Part shown: piece by piece, positions 10,577-22,073 of the stretch
Layout of the letters: each line of letters starts with the position of its first letter
Position numbering within the stretch: the first letter of the stretch is position 1
Assembly: GCA_012934845.2 (NCBI GenBank)
Contig: WNNJ02002063.1
Location: 62,001 to 126,000, forward strand
Source of the DNA: Pomphorhynchus laevis
Taxonomy: Eukaryota > Acanthocephala > Palaeacanthocephala > Echinorhynchida > Pomphorhynchidae
Reading direction: 5' to 3'
Length of the DNA stretch: 64,000 bases
The notes under the pieces: generated by a model
Seen by the model: only the letters and a program-made list of their open reading frames with translations
What the model was told of the DNA's origin: nothing
Database searches by the model: none
Translations under genes and position numbers: made by a program

Positions 10577-13270
10577 GTCGGTGACTTTAACATTCGTCTT
10601 GATTGCCCGGCTGACTTTGACTCTATCACTTAAACTAATCTTTTTTCTGATTTTAAATATAAATTCCTTTCAACAAGCCCAACTTATATTCTCGGCGGTG
10701 CTCTCGACATCATTGCTGTTCCTAACTGTTTCAATGACTATACCTCCTTGTCAATTACTGATCCTGGTTTGTCCGATCATTTCCTTGTCACTCTTACTCT
10801 TACTCGTCCCCATCCTCCTTCTCCGGCCTTTACCATTATCTACACCAAGTCGACCCTGGAAGCTTATCGATATCCCTATTCTCTGCACAGCCTTACACAA
10901 TTCTTCACTCTTTTCACTTCCTCTTAACTATCTCTCTCCCGATGATCTCTGCATTCTGTTCGATTCTGAACTTACGTCGATCCTGAATAACCTTCTGCCT
11001 AGTCGACTTCGGCGTTCCCAGCACTTGCGCCATGCTCCCTGGTTCGATTCTAGCTGTAGTCTTTCTAAGCGTCGACTCCGTCACTCTTTTCGTATGTATA
11101 AACGCTTTCTTAAACGTTCTCCCAACACACTCACTCCAAATCTTCGTGATTCCTACTTTTCTCTACGCCGTTCACATCTTATTCTTATACGTATTAAACG
11201 TACTCTCTTTTAGCAAAATCAACTCGAGTCATCTTCCAACTCTAAATCTCATTGGAAAATCTTAAACTCAATTCTTTCACGATCATCTACCCCTTGTAAT
11301 ATAAATCCTGATGAATTTTCTTCTTATCTACAAACTAAGCTATCTAATTTACTTTCCCTACTACCCATAGCCCCCTTGTACCCTCTCTTCTCTTTAAATA
11401 CTTTCCTCCCAGAGTTTTTCCACCTTCTTCCCGTTTTTGTCTGATGAAGTTTATGTCTGATAAAGTTTTTGTCTGATGAGAAATCTGATAGCATAGCAGT
11501 TCCTCCTGATGACCACTAATTCTTATTCTTATACAACGTCTGTTATTTATTAGTCAATTCATAAAAATGACGTTTATTTTAAATTTAAATTTTTTATTTT
11601 AACTTGATTTAAATTATAGAAAATCTAAAAACAATTATTAATTTTATTATTTAATCATTAAATTTTAATTTAGCATTATTATGTTTTGTTTAGTTGATAA
11701 TTATATTAAATACGTAGACTCAGTTAGCTGATTTGATTCTCCGGTTCTGCTGTCATCACCTAATAAAACCTCTTCTTTCGACCCAATTCTCACTCACTTG
11801 CTGAAAAATATCGGCTCCTCTATCTCACCCTTCCTAACCACATTGTTCAACTCGTCCATCCGTAGCTGTACATTTCCTTCCATCTGGAAATGCGCCACTG
11901 TTCGTCCTATCATCAAAAAGCAATCTCTCGACTCTTCACTACCATCTTCGTACCGTCCTATCTCAGTCCTCCCAACCCTCTCTAAACTCCTTGAGCGTCT
12001 CGTTCTCAAGCAAGTTAATACATATATATTTTCCTCCAACTTATTTCCTCCCTTCCAAGTTGCTTTTTTTCTCTAATTACTCTACTGAAATTGCTTGCCT
12101 TAAAGCTTATAACGACTTACTCATATCGCGAGATCATAAATTATGTGGTATAATAGTTTCTCTTGATCTATCATCTGCTTTTGGCATCGTCGATTACTCG
12201 ATTCTTCTTCATCGCCTTCGTCATGATTATGGCTTCTCTTTACCCACTGTATCATGGTTTTATTCATATTTATCAAACCGTACATTTCGCGTCTATTCTA
12301 ACTCTTCTCTCTCCCATCCTTATCCATCCCGTCCGGTGTTCCACAAGGCTCCGTAATAGGCCCTATGCTTTTCTTTCTTCTTCTGCGTGATTTGTCTCTG
12401 GTTTCTCATACATTTAACTTCTATGTTATGCAATATGCTGACGACATTCTCATCTATGCTCATGCACCTGTTTATTGTATTCACGATCTTAGTGTTTCTG
12501 CTTCCGACTGTCTTGTCTCAATTTCCAATCATCTTTCTTCCCTTCACCTTTCTCTGACTCCTGATAAATCTAAAATTATGTGGATCCTACCTCGACGCCT
12601 CGTCTTAGAATTTCCCTCCGTATCATTAAATTCTACAAATATTCCTACCGTTGACAATCTCGTTTTCCTAGTCTTCCATTTCGACAACAGACTTTCACTT
12701 AAACCTTTCGTTAGAGATAAAGTACGCTCATCTACCTTGATTCTCCGCAGCATCAGTCAAATTCGTAGATTGATCGATTTCCCTTAATGTATGACTCTTA
12801 TATCTTCTCTTATTTTCTTAAGACTTGATTACTTTGTGAGTCTATGTTCCAACTAACCTAAATCCTCTCTTCTTCCTTTACAATGCATCATAAACGCAGT
12901 CGTTCGAGCTCTTCTTCGTCTTCGTCTTTTTGATCATACATCCCACCAACTTGTTTCTCTCGATTGGCCTACCGTTTATTGTCGTGTTCAAATTCTTCTT
13001 ATCATTGCTTTTCGCCTTATAACTTTGCATACCCCTTCATTTCTCGACCTTCCTTTTCTCGACAATTCTCGTCCTGTGTACTGTGCTCTGCGTTACTGTA
13101 ATTCCCTTCTTTTACATGTCCCAAACTACTCTACCTCTTTTGGCTTCCGCTCCTTCCTGGTGGCTGCTCCTCTATCGTGGAATCATCTGCCTATTCATAT
13201 ACGCCAATCAACTTCCCTGCAGTGCTTCAAACGACAAATCCGATCCCATTTTAACAATTTATCTGCTTGA
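10577..13270 (+). pseudogene. LINE B-prime copy 1 ORF2 remains
   Basis: Pieces in several frames: endonuclease end (GGALDIIAVP, GLSDHFLVTL) about 10577-10800; linker with HAPWFDSSCSLSKRRLRHSF about 11020-11213; RT start (KCATVRPIIKKQSLD, SSYRPISVLPTLSKLLERL) 11798-12076; motif A SLDLSSAFGIVDYSIL about 12160; motif C MQYADDILIYAHAP 12425; thumb and C-terminal SFLVAAPLSWNHLPIHIR to 13270. Several frameshifts and at least one stop. The Asp residues of motifs A and C remain. No function expected. Confidence 0.8.
11478..11741 (+). mobile_element. AT-rich interspersed repeat R, copy in LINE B-prime-1
   Basis: The copy starts near tctgatagcatagcagttcc and ends near acgtagactcagttagctg. It is non-coding and lies exactly where the intact paralogue at about 41840 reads straight through, so its edges here are the best available. 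Related sequence recurs near 18945, 20385, 21022, 38580, 47100, 48735, 49130 and 49740. No convincing terminal inverted repeats were seen. Confidence 0.65.
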
Positions 13271-13357
13271 CTTTTTCATGTTTGTTTGTGGACTTGTAAG
13301 CGTACAGCTTGTACGCATTTGCCTCATTAAATAAATTAGTATTATTATTGACGAAAG

Positions 13358-14202
13358 AGGATATGACTATATTTTATCTCCCTCCTCATATGGGCTGACT
13401 GTGAATCAAACATCCCTTTGTTGGCACTTGAGATAGACAGACCGAACACAAGTTGTCTCTTGGAATATGCATCACTAAAAGGGGCATCCAATTGGTTAAT
13501 CACTCGGCCACTCGATGATTACGAACTTAATCTGACTACAACAGAGTTTTTTGGCGAAATGTCTGTGAGGTGCGGCCGAACCTTATCTAAGATGCCAAAC
13601 AAATGTATATGCGGGGATGATTTTAATACTGTTCATGCATTGTCATGCAAGAGATGAGGTTTATTAATCATGCATCACAATGAGGTTCGCGATCTTGTAT
13701 CAAAGGAACTCAGACGTGTGTTCCAGGATCGCCACTGAGCCAAGTCTATCTGGCGTTCCTGACGCAATAAGTTTCGAAAATGCTGCGACAACTCAAAGAC
13801 CAGACGCGTGCTCTGATATCATGTGCAGCGGATTGATCGGTGATAGGATAGAGCGTACGTTTATTGACGCATGCATTTTTAGGAAAGGAGCTCCATCCTA
13901 TATTTCGCGATCATCGGCTTCATGCTTCAAATATCATGAGCAACGAAAGCGAAGCAAGTACGAAGAAAGGATACGAAAAGTTGACCACAGCTCCTTCTGC
14001 CCTATGGTATTTGCGTCGACGGGTGTTGCATGCAGAGCAGGTCGACAGGTCTGAATTTTCCAGTGTAATAACGTGGCTCCGCATGAAAATTAGAATTGCT
14101 CTGGCCAGTTCGATATCACAATATTTCCGAGCACCGCGATCCAAACGCAATGCACCGGTACATTCGATCGTAGACATTGAAATGCAAATCGCACAGTAAT
14201 CT
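13358..14202 (+). pseudogene. 3' part of RLE-type LINE ORF (zinc knuckle + PD-D endonuclease)
   Basis: The reading starts with ALEIDRPNTSCLLEYASL and GASNWLITRPLDDYEL, then a Cys/His finger (CICGDDFNTVHALSCKR), a basic MHHNEVRDLV block, and an endonuclease-like stretch with RPDACSDIMCSG followed by ERTFIDACIF, then YHEQRKRSKYEERI, VDHSSFCPMVF, and a C-terminal LRMKIRIALASSISQYF ending at TAA 14200. This is the C-terminal half of a widespread invertebrate RT family with a restriction-like nuclease. About three frame breaks. The RT half is absent; the left end abuts the LINE B-prime tail. Confidence 0.7.
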
Positions 14203-15600
14203 TATTTTCTTTTTTGTAAATCAAATTAATATATTAACATTTTAATATTGGACTCATTTGCGGGTAACCTATGTTGTATTAAATAATGTTATATTAATAA
14301 GAATGTTATATTACTAAGGTTGTGGGCCTCTCGGCTTATGCAAAAGCCAAAAGTTTCAAAAAATATATGATCTCAAAAATAATCTATACTGTTGGTTTCA
14401 TGGAAGGCAGACAAATAATTTTGCCATACTTAAAAAATAAAACATAATTTTGGTAAATTGTGTATTCAATTTTGTCATATCATTGACAAAATTGAATTTT
14501 ATTTTGTTATTTTAAATTATTTTGAATTTTAATTTTGTTAATTTGGTTCACTTTAGAATTAAACGAGCTAAAACGCAAACACGACGAGTCCTGAAAATTA
14601 ATTCAATATTAATTTAATATTAATTAATATTAATTGAATATTAATTCAATCAATTAATTTAATTAATCTTGTATGATATGGATTTATTTAAGGTTTTTGA
14701 TGACTATTCATCAAACAGTAACCAACTGACATGACCCGAAGATAAAATATAATCATTCATGACTCACAGGCAAAGCTCCTTTAACTTTACTCAAGTTATT
14801 TTGTTCATGGGTAACAGCGCATCACACCTTCAGATAACTCAAATAGATTATTCACTATTTAAATTACTAGCTTTCTTCATTTGTTTTGTAGTTTTTCTAA
14901 AGATCTATTGCAGATAATTGTGCCTAGAACCGAATTTATTCCATATGACTGTTATTGGTAAACCTTCAGAATAGTGAAGAACATTTGTAAAGTGTAAAAA
15001 CAAATTATACCGTACTACAGGTGAGTAAGATGCGTTTACAATAAATTTCATGCAAGTAAAATGAATTCAAATTGAAAATGAAGCAAAGAATAAAACATTG
15101 CCTCTTTAAAGGCAATCGTAAATATAGCGGTTGCATTGATAAATTTTTTGAAACTATAAGATAAAATCGAAATTAGAAATTTTAATTAACAAACGTAAAA
15201 AGTTCAAGTGAACGGTATTTTGGTAAAGTTTAACATCTGAAGAAATGAAGAAGGTAAATATTCATGCGATTTTTTGTTCATATAAGAATTGTGTTGTTTA
15301 TGTGTTGTTTCTTCATTGTAGAAATTATTGTCCTTTAGTACTCTAGTTTATGGAAACTTCAAACTATCATCAACAATCTTGATGATGATAGCAGGAGCTA
15401 TCGAAATATTGTATTTTTAAATAAAGAGAAATATTTTCTTCGTTACTTTAAAATAATCTAATATGAATAGAAACTAAGCAAATATAAGATAAATACACAT
15501 AAAAATATATAATATAATATATCTTATATAATACGTCATATAATACTATAAAAGATATAATATAATTATATAGTATATTATATACAGTGTATATAATATA
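14203..15600. other. AT-rich stretch without recognised genes
   Basis: No credible reading frame. 14590-14665 is a run of ATTAAT-type palindromic simple sequence, 14460-14540 contains mirrored aaattgaatttt motifs, and 15480-15620 is dominated by TATA repeats that adjoin the 3' end of the RTE element. Confidence 0.6.
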
Positions 15601-15639
15601 CTAAAATGTATAGTACACATTAATACAAATATATACTAT

Positions 15640-18556
15640 AATATTTTATCTTCTTTTTCTTTTGCCGTTTATCCCGTGTGGAAGCGGGGTCGGCTCTCAT
15701 TAAACGCGTCATCCATATCGTAATGTTGTTGGCCAGATTCGGGTGCAATCGAGCAGCTTGCAAATCCTTGTTTACTGTGTCAAGCCATCGCTGCTTTCGT
15801 CTACCTTTCGGGCGTTTACCATATACTTGTATGTTCATACCTGCTTTAGCCATTGATTTTTCATTTGCACGCAGAGTGTGGCTGAACCACCGAAAACAGG
15901 CTTTTCGCATTTTGTCATTGATTGGCGCAATACCGTACCGCTATCGGACCTCATCGTTGCTCGCATGGTCGAGGCGAGTGACTCCACCTGTCCATCTCAG
16001 CATCTTAATCTCCATGACAGCGATGCGATCTTTGGCGCTCTTTGTAATTGGCCAGCACTCGGCAATATACAAAGCAGCAGAACAAATCACTTTCCGATAT
16101 ATTTTGTATTTGTTACTATCCTTCATACGTTGCTCGCACATAACCTCTGTCGTCGCACGCCACTTAATCCATGTAGCATTAATCCTCGCATTCACCTCAG
16201 CCCTAAGGTCACCGTCAGCCCAGAGTATCGATCCAAGATATTTGAAGCTTTCGGTCTGAATCAGGCTCATTCCATCTATACTAATTGTGCCGGTTTCATT
16301 CAGATCAGTCGTCATATACTCAGTCTTTCGGTGGTTCAAACGTAGACCATGCTGTGCTAATCGGTCACTTCAAAACTGAACTTGATTTTGGAGATCCGTC
16401 TTGTCGTTTAATGCCAAGAAAACGTCATCGGCGTATAATAGGGTGTATGGTGCCTGACGCTGTATCGTACTAGTGATTGAATCCATTGCGAGAATGAACA
16501 TAATTGGGGAGAGGGCGCTTCTTTTATAAACTCCGACGGAGACTCAAAACGGCCTGGAAACTTCGACCGGGCTTCGTACTCTACTCTTCGAGTCGTGATA
16601 AAGGAGCTGGATACATCGAACTAGCCTTTCTAGGACATAATGCAAACGCGAAGCATGCCAAATAACACGGTCGAAGCGTTTCCAAATTGAGAAATGCAGC
16701 ATGAAGGTTTTGCCTGTTTCTCGATGCTTTTCGAACAGGATTCGCGCTGCGTGTATGACGTCAAAAGTTCGCAATTCTTTAACGAAACCGACCTGGTTGA
16801 TGCTACTTTTCGCGACACTACGCATCTGTCTATCAAGTATGCGTTTGAAGATATTTAAGGTGTGAGTCAGTAGTCTGATCGGGCGATAGTTGCAACAATT
16901 GGCTGGGCTATCCTCCCTTTTTGAGATTAGTATTGTTATTATATTATCCCAGTTGTTCGGTATCTCTTCCTCTTCGATGACTTGATTGAAGATATTTGTA
17001 ACCAGTGAACATGATTCCAAAACCTACCCTTCCATATTTCGGATGAAATGTCATCTGGACATGCTGATTTCCCTGCCTTCATCTGTCTTATTGCTTCTTC
17101 GACTTCTGTAACGATTGGACGTATGGGATCGTGTACTGCTGGAGCTTGTGGGATCGGTTGGTGCGGAAACTCTTCAGTAGAAATTTCTTCGAAATATTCA
17201 CGCCACCTTTCCAATACTGCTGGCCGGCTTACGATCATTATGCCGTCTTTATCATTGACATAATATAACCTTTCGATATCCTTGGTTTGCTTGTGTCTCC
17301 GTTTTACAAGTCGAAAGAAGTCTCATTTTCCATCGCTGGTATACAACTTTATGTATACCTTTCCATAGTGGATAGCTCGGGTAACAACGATAGCTTTCTT
17401 AACGTTTCGCTTGCCTTCGAGGTACTTTTGCCAAGCATTCAGAGATTTCTCGTCAATGAACTCGTGATACAATTGTTTCTTCTCACGTACCATTATTTTC
17501 ACTTCGTCGGTCCAAAGCCAAGTATCTCGGTTGATGTAACGTTTACCAGGCTTAGTTATCCCCAGTATCTTACGGGCTGCATTGTGAATCGTATTTTGCA
17601 ACCAATCATCCACTCTGTTCAAGTCAGGCATTTGCAGTTGCTTACCATCTCAGCATCCTTATCATGTAAGCACTTGTGATCACTTAATGCGATCCGGTCC
17701 GTTTCGCTTTTCATAGTGTTATTTGGATGGCTTTAACTTGAGGACTGCGACTACAGGTCTATGCTGTGTGGCGATGGTCTCATATGATATGACTTTAACG
17801 TGGGTCACAGAAGACATGCCCACTTCGCACTAGTATGAAGTCGATCTGTGATTTATTTTCACCGCTGTCATATGTTGGGAGCTGAGATTAACGATTTATA
17901 AACATCGGTTGATCATCACCGGTGTTCGTGATGATCAACTCGTTAGATCCGAAAATTCAATAATGCGATCACCATCTTTGTTTATACGGCCATAACCCTT
18001 TCCTCAGTGGCATTGACTTCCTTCATAAATTTGACCAACGTGACCGTTGAAGTATCCTGCAATCACCAGACAATCATCGATGGAAATGCTACGTGTATGA
18101 TTGTCAAGCATCTCCCAGGAATCCTTCTCCGAGTCACTCCGGCCTGTTTGCGGCGCGTAAGCTGAAAAGACATGTGTTGTCCGATCGTCCGTGATAATAG
18201 TAATCTTCATCAGTCTATCGTCGTAGCAATTAACCTCTCGTACAGCATCACAAAATCTTTCCGAGATGGCGATGCCTACTCGGTTGCTGGTTTGCTTTTA
18301 GAGTAGTTTACTTGCGTCCTGGCGTCGTCCTTGCACCTGAAACCCTTGATAATTTCTCAGCGAAACCGGGCCATGTCCTGCCGCGTCGATTACGGTGAAT
18401 TGTTCATTGAATTGAGGTAGCGACGATTTAAGTACGCCTCCTGATCGGCGTCTCGCAAGGAATGTCACCAGGAGGGTGTTTGCGTTAAGCTCATCCTGCA
18501 GTTGGCTTACTGCGAGGAGTTCCCAGGGGCACCACGAGGAGGAACGGACACACCCC
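15640..18556 (-). mobile_element. RTE-clade LINE, nearly full length but broken
   Basis: One ORF reads right to left with endonuclease, RT and the RTE C-terminal signature. The 5' side begins near 18556 with a GC-richer stretch, and the 3' end is very short, going straight into TATA-type simple sequence at about 15640, as is usual for RTE elements. Length about 2.9 kb fits the 3.2-3.5 kb of whole RTE elements. Confidence 0.85.
15650..18450 (-). pseudogene. RTE ORF2: EEP endonuclease, RT, C-terminal tail
   Basis: Endonuclease: ITIITDDRTTHVFSAYAP and DDCLVIAGYFNGHVG (18210-18004); the usual GDFN is GYFN here, which would remove a key Asp. Middle: MPDLNRVDDWLQNTIHNAA, DTWLWTDEVK (17631-17323); ERWREYFEEIS, EVEEAIRQMKAGKS (17238-16939). 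RT: NWDNIITILISKRED, NYRPIRLLTHTLNIFKRIL, VGFVKELRT (17020-16544). Thumb: HRKTEYMTTDL, FKYLGSILWADGD, YIAECWPITK (16339-15941). C-terminus: RKACFRWFSHTLRA, GKRPKGRRKQRWLDT (15910-15620), diagnostic of RTE. At least five frame breaks. Confidence 0.85.
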
Positions 18557-18591
18557 CAGTACTATAATGTTTTATAATATTATTAATTTTC

Positions 18592-18620
18592 CATTAGGAA
18601 ATTTTATAAATTTCCTAATG
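18592..18620. repeat. 29-bp perfect hairpin
   Basis: Two 13-base arms (cattaggaaattt and its complement) around tat, in AT-rich DNA just right of the RTE element. Confidence 0.85.
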
Positions 18621-19149
18621 TATATATTATAATATAAAAACAATTTTATAATTTATCCTAATTTAGGAAACATTATTTAAATTTAGAATTTTTAAAATTT
18701 ATTTAAATTTTACCCAAATAAACTTAAATTCATTAATTAATAAATTTATAAAAAAATAATATTGACCTGTGGACTGTGTTTTCAAATTCCACAATATTTT
18801 ACCTCGCGGAAATATTGAAACTATTGATACAACAATTTTTCTGCTAATTTTCAATCAAGTTTGATATTTTTTATCATAATTGAAAATTATATATCAATCT
18901 TATTTGATTTTGTATTTTTAAATTTTAAATTATCCGAAACTGGATAATGTAGTAGTTCCTCCTGATGACCTCTAATCTTTATTATGATGCATCGTCTGCT
19001 ATTAATTAGTAATTCATATAAATTTATTTTTATTTTAAATTTATTTTTTTTTATTTTTACTTGATATAAATTATATAAAATCCTTTATAATTATTTATTA
19101 ATTATCTTGATTTTTAATTTATTTATAGTATAAAGTACGTAGACTCGGT
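18621..19149 (+). repeat. AT-rich repeat R and related sequence
   Basis: No gene. The blocks attgacctgtggac (about 18762) and gtagtagttcctcctgatgacc (about 18950), then aagtacgtagactcgg (19131-19147), are the recurring landmarks of the R repeat family in plus orientation. Looser similarity to the sequence beyond the right inverted arm (38565-38895) suggests that the inverted duplication once extended outward. Confidence 0.55.
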
Positions 19150-20287
19150 TTTTTAATTTATAAAACTCAAAATCTTTATTTTAAGTCCTTTAAAACTTAA
19201 AATAAATTTAATTTTTGAAAGCCAAAATATGTAGACTCTGAAATCTAATCTGATTTGTTATTTTATTAAAATGCTTTTTGATTGCTTTTTGATTTTTTTT
19301 TCATTATTGTCTGTGATGCAATTGTACAAAACTTGCTTATTTAATTGACTGTAAAATCATCAATTAAATATAAATTGACAATTGAATTACATCAATTGTC
19401 AAAAATTATCGATAAAATAACAAATATATCTTTCACGTACAATTATTAACTTGTGACCAAATTCTTTAATTTTAAAACATTGATAATAGGATTTAAATTG
19501 AAATTTAATTTTCAATCAAGTTTCATATTTTTTATCAAAATTGAAAATTATACATCAAGCAACTATTAAAATATTAAAATACGTAAACTCAGTTATCAGT
19601 TATCCTCATGAACAGCTATGACTGTTATTCGACTAATTGACTTATTAATTAGTCAGATAATTGACTGAACAGCTAATTGACTTTTATTTTATATTTCAAT
19701 TTTAAATTTTAACTTTATATAAACATAAATTGTATAAAATCTTATATAATTATTTATCTTCATTTTTAATTTATAAAATCCAAAATATTTATTTTAAGTC
19801 CTTGTAACCAAATTCTTCAATTTTAAAACATTATTAATACGATTTAAATTAAAGTTGGAATACGGTATAATTAACAGAAAGTACAGGAAATTAATTGCGT
19901 TGTAAATTAATGAAATAATATTTTTTGAAATATTAATCTCAAGGAATTTCAATACAGATTTATTTTTTACAAATCTATGATTTATTCGATTTCTGGCTTA
20001 CTACACTATTTAATTTCAGTGAAAATTTTATATTACAAGGAACATTTAAGATTAAATATTTAGTGATTGCTAAAAGCACCTTACAGCGCTACATAAAGTC
20101 GAATAACAAATATACATCAACTGTTGTAAATATAGTTAGTAACCAAATATGCATTAAAAATGCATTAAAAGCTACACTCGTCTGAAGATTTGATCAAATT
20201 AAACTTGACGTAATCAAAAAGTCCTCTGAAATGCTGTGAAGCGTGGTCTATGAAAGAGAATATCGTTACCAAACACCGATTCCCAAT
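19150..20287 (+). repeat. left arm of a 1138-bp inverted repeat
   Basis: The sequence is nearly identical to the reverse complement of 37427-38564 over its whole length; spot comparison of long segments shows only isolated mismatches (one at aatctttatttTaag versus aatctttatttCaag) and no indel. The inner edge is sharp, at gattcccaat. The arm is AT-rich, non-coding and contains R-family motifs such as aaatacgtaaactcagttatc near 19580. Confidence 0.9.
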
Positions 20288-20970
20288 TATTCGACATAAA
20301 GTCGAATAACAAATATACATCAACTGTTGATGTAACTGATAACATTTAAATTGAAGCTGGAATCCTATCTAATCATTACCTAATCCTTATTCTTGTACAT
20401 TGTCTATTATTTATTAGTCAATTCATAATAATTGACTTTTATTTGTTCTACTAATTGACTCAGATTTGTTCTACTGACAAGTTTTTGACTAGTGTACTTT
20501 GTTTTCTCCGTAATATGACCTCAGTCAGAAATATTGAATATTATTGTTGAGAACACTCCTATTCCAATTGACAATAATAAAGAGCACGTATGAATGTTAG
20601 AATTTTATTTAAAAGCTACTGCCAATTTATTTAAAATTTATATCAAGTTAAAATTTAAAATCGAAATTTTTAATTGAAATGTATTCTTGACACGACATTA
20701 TTATTTTCTAATTTTCAAGCAAGATTGATGAACTTTTTTTATAATATAGAATTATACATCAACAAAATATTATTAAAATATTAAATTTACAATTTATAAA
20801 TCAACAAAATATTAAGCGAAATTTTTTATGGATTGATAATAAACAATATGCTTTGCATTAGATGAAGGATACAAAAAAGCCTAAATAATCAAATTTTATC
20901 AGAGGAAATACGTCATTAGCGCGTAGTTAACCGTATATATGTATATAATATATACATATAGCCGCATATA
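20288..20970. other. AT-rich non-coding stretch with R motifs
   Basis: No gene. A 34-base segment ataaagtcgaataac...aactgttg at 20297-20330 repeats 20091-20124 of the adjacent arm, and 20385-20520 carries R-family motifs (tagtcaattcataataattgac, gttctactgacaag). Confidence 0.5.
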
Positions 20971-21028
20971 TTTCGACCCCCTATTTCTCGACCCGTATTT
21001 ATGCGGGTCGAGAAATAGGGTGTCGAAA
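20971..21028. repeat. 58-bp palindromic hairpin
   Basis: Perfect 17-base arms at 20979-20995 (ccctatttctcgacccg) and 21004-21020 around an 8-base loop, with a further 8-base outer arm (tttcgacc/tgtcgaaa, one mismatch). It is GC-richer than its surroundings and sits directly before an R copy. Confidence 0.9.
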
Positions 21029-21420
21029 CCTGATAACATAGTAGTTCCTCATGATGACATCTAATCCTTATTCGATTACTTCGTCTTTTATTTATTAGTC
21101 AATTCATAAAAATTAACTTTTATTTTAAATTTCAATTTTAAACTTTAGCTTTATTAAATCTTTTATCATTTATTATAAATGATATATCATTTATTTATAA
21201 TCTTTTATTATCTTCTCTATTTTTATAGAGAAGTCAATATTGAGTTCATGCTAAGGTTTGAACCCCTTACGTAGAGTTTGCACCACACGGGGCTTAACTT
21301 TAACTTGATATAAATATAAATTGTATAAAATCTCATATAATTATTTATTATTTATCTTTATTTTTATTTATATATATTTTAAGATACGTAGAGTAAGTTA
21401 TCTGGTCTGATCTATATGCA
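21022..21420 (+). mobile_element. AT-rich repeat R copy split by a SINE fragment
   Basis: The start landmark cgaaacctgataacatagtagttcctc is at 21024-21050 and the end landmark atacgtagagtaagttatctg near 21393-21413. A partial copy of the 7.2-kb SINE lies inside. Confidence 0.55.
21229..21296 (-). mobile_element. partial tRNA-derived SINE
   Basis: On the minus strand it has the B-box-like ggttcaaacct and the downstream caatattgacttctct shared with 7161-7248. The A-box part is lost. Confidence 0.55.
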
Positions 21421-22073
21421 AAAACCAATAATATATGCAATATTAAATTTATAATCGAAATAAAAATTGCCTGAATTAATAATTTACTCGATTCTCTAAG
21501 GATTATTGCTAAATAGACTCCAATATATTATCACACTAGATAATAAATTGACAACCTTGATCATTTTAGGGCCATATTTTCATCATGTTTTACCTGAAGG
21601 GCCGGGCTTATTTATTTGTGATCAAGCAAAAACAGCTTTATAAAATATAAAATAATGGGAATATTTATTTAAACTTGAACAAGACCAAGTTCGTCGAATT
21701 TTCTAGATGTTTGTTTGTTAATCTTGTACGAATAACAAACTATTTTTCTGACAAACGGGCCAGATTTGACCCGTGAACCGCCGATTGCCCATGTGTTCAC
21801 TAAATTTTACTTTGGATTTACTTAAAGTAAATATTTAAACAATTCATTCCGTCTAGATTGATTTTATTTTGGAAATTGACAGCGTTTATTACAACCGATT
21901 CGGTTTATTATTGAAAGCCATCTAATTATGTTTTAAAAATTGTTATTATTTTATGTTATTGAATGACTTGAAACTAACAAGAATTAATATTCTACAATAA
22001 ATATTTTTATATTTATAACATTTAAATTTAAATTTAAACTGTAATTGAGTTCAAATTGGGTTATTATCGGCTA
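21421..22073. other. AT-rich stretch, nothing recognised
   Basis: No coding signal, RNA gene or clear repeat was seen. Confidence 0.5.

Larger units (their letters stand above)
10570..13347 (+). mobile_element. LINE B-prime copy 1 (diverged CR1/L2-like), decayed
   Basis: Plus-strand relative of LINE B, starting inside the endonuclease (gtgactttaacattcg, VGDFNIRLD) and ending with the family tail: a hairpin-forming gtaagcgtacagcttgtacgc near 13297 and ATTAAATAAATTAGTATTATT. It is T/A-richer and more damaged than copies 1 and 2 of LINE B, so it is older. An AT-rich repeat (R) interrupts it at about 11478-11741. Confidence 0.8.

Noticed and set aside
11447-11500. Hammerhead motif from the repeated tctgatga / gaaa words.
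   Set aside because: The words come from the LINE coding phrase (LSDEV) repeated at the insertion joint; no stem II or III forms.
13358-14202. Host nuclease gene.
   Set aside because: It carries frame breaks and matches in layout two other RT-linked copies in the window, so it is part of a retrotransposon.
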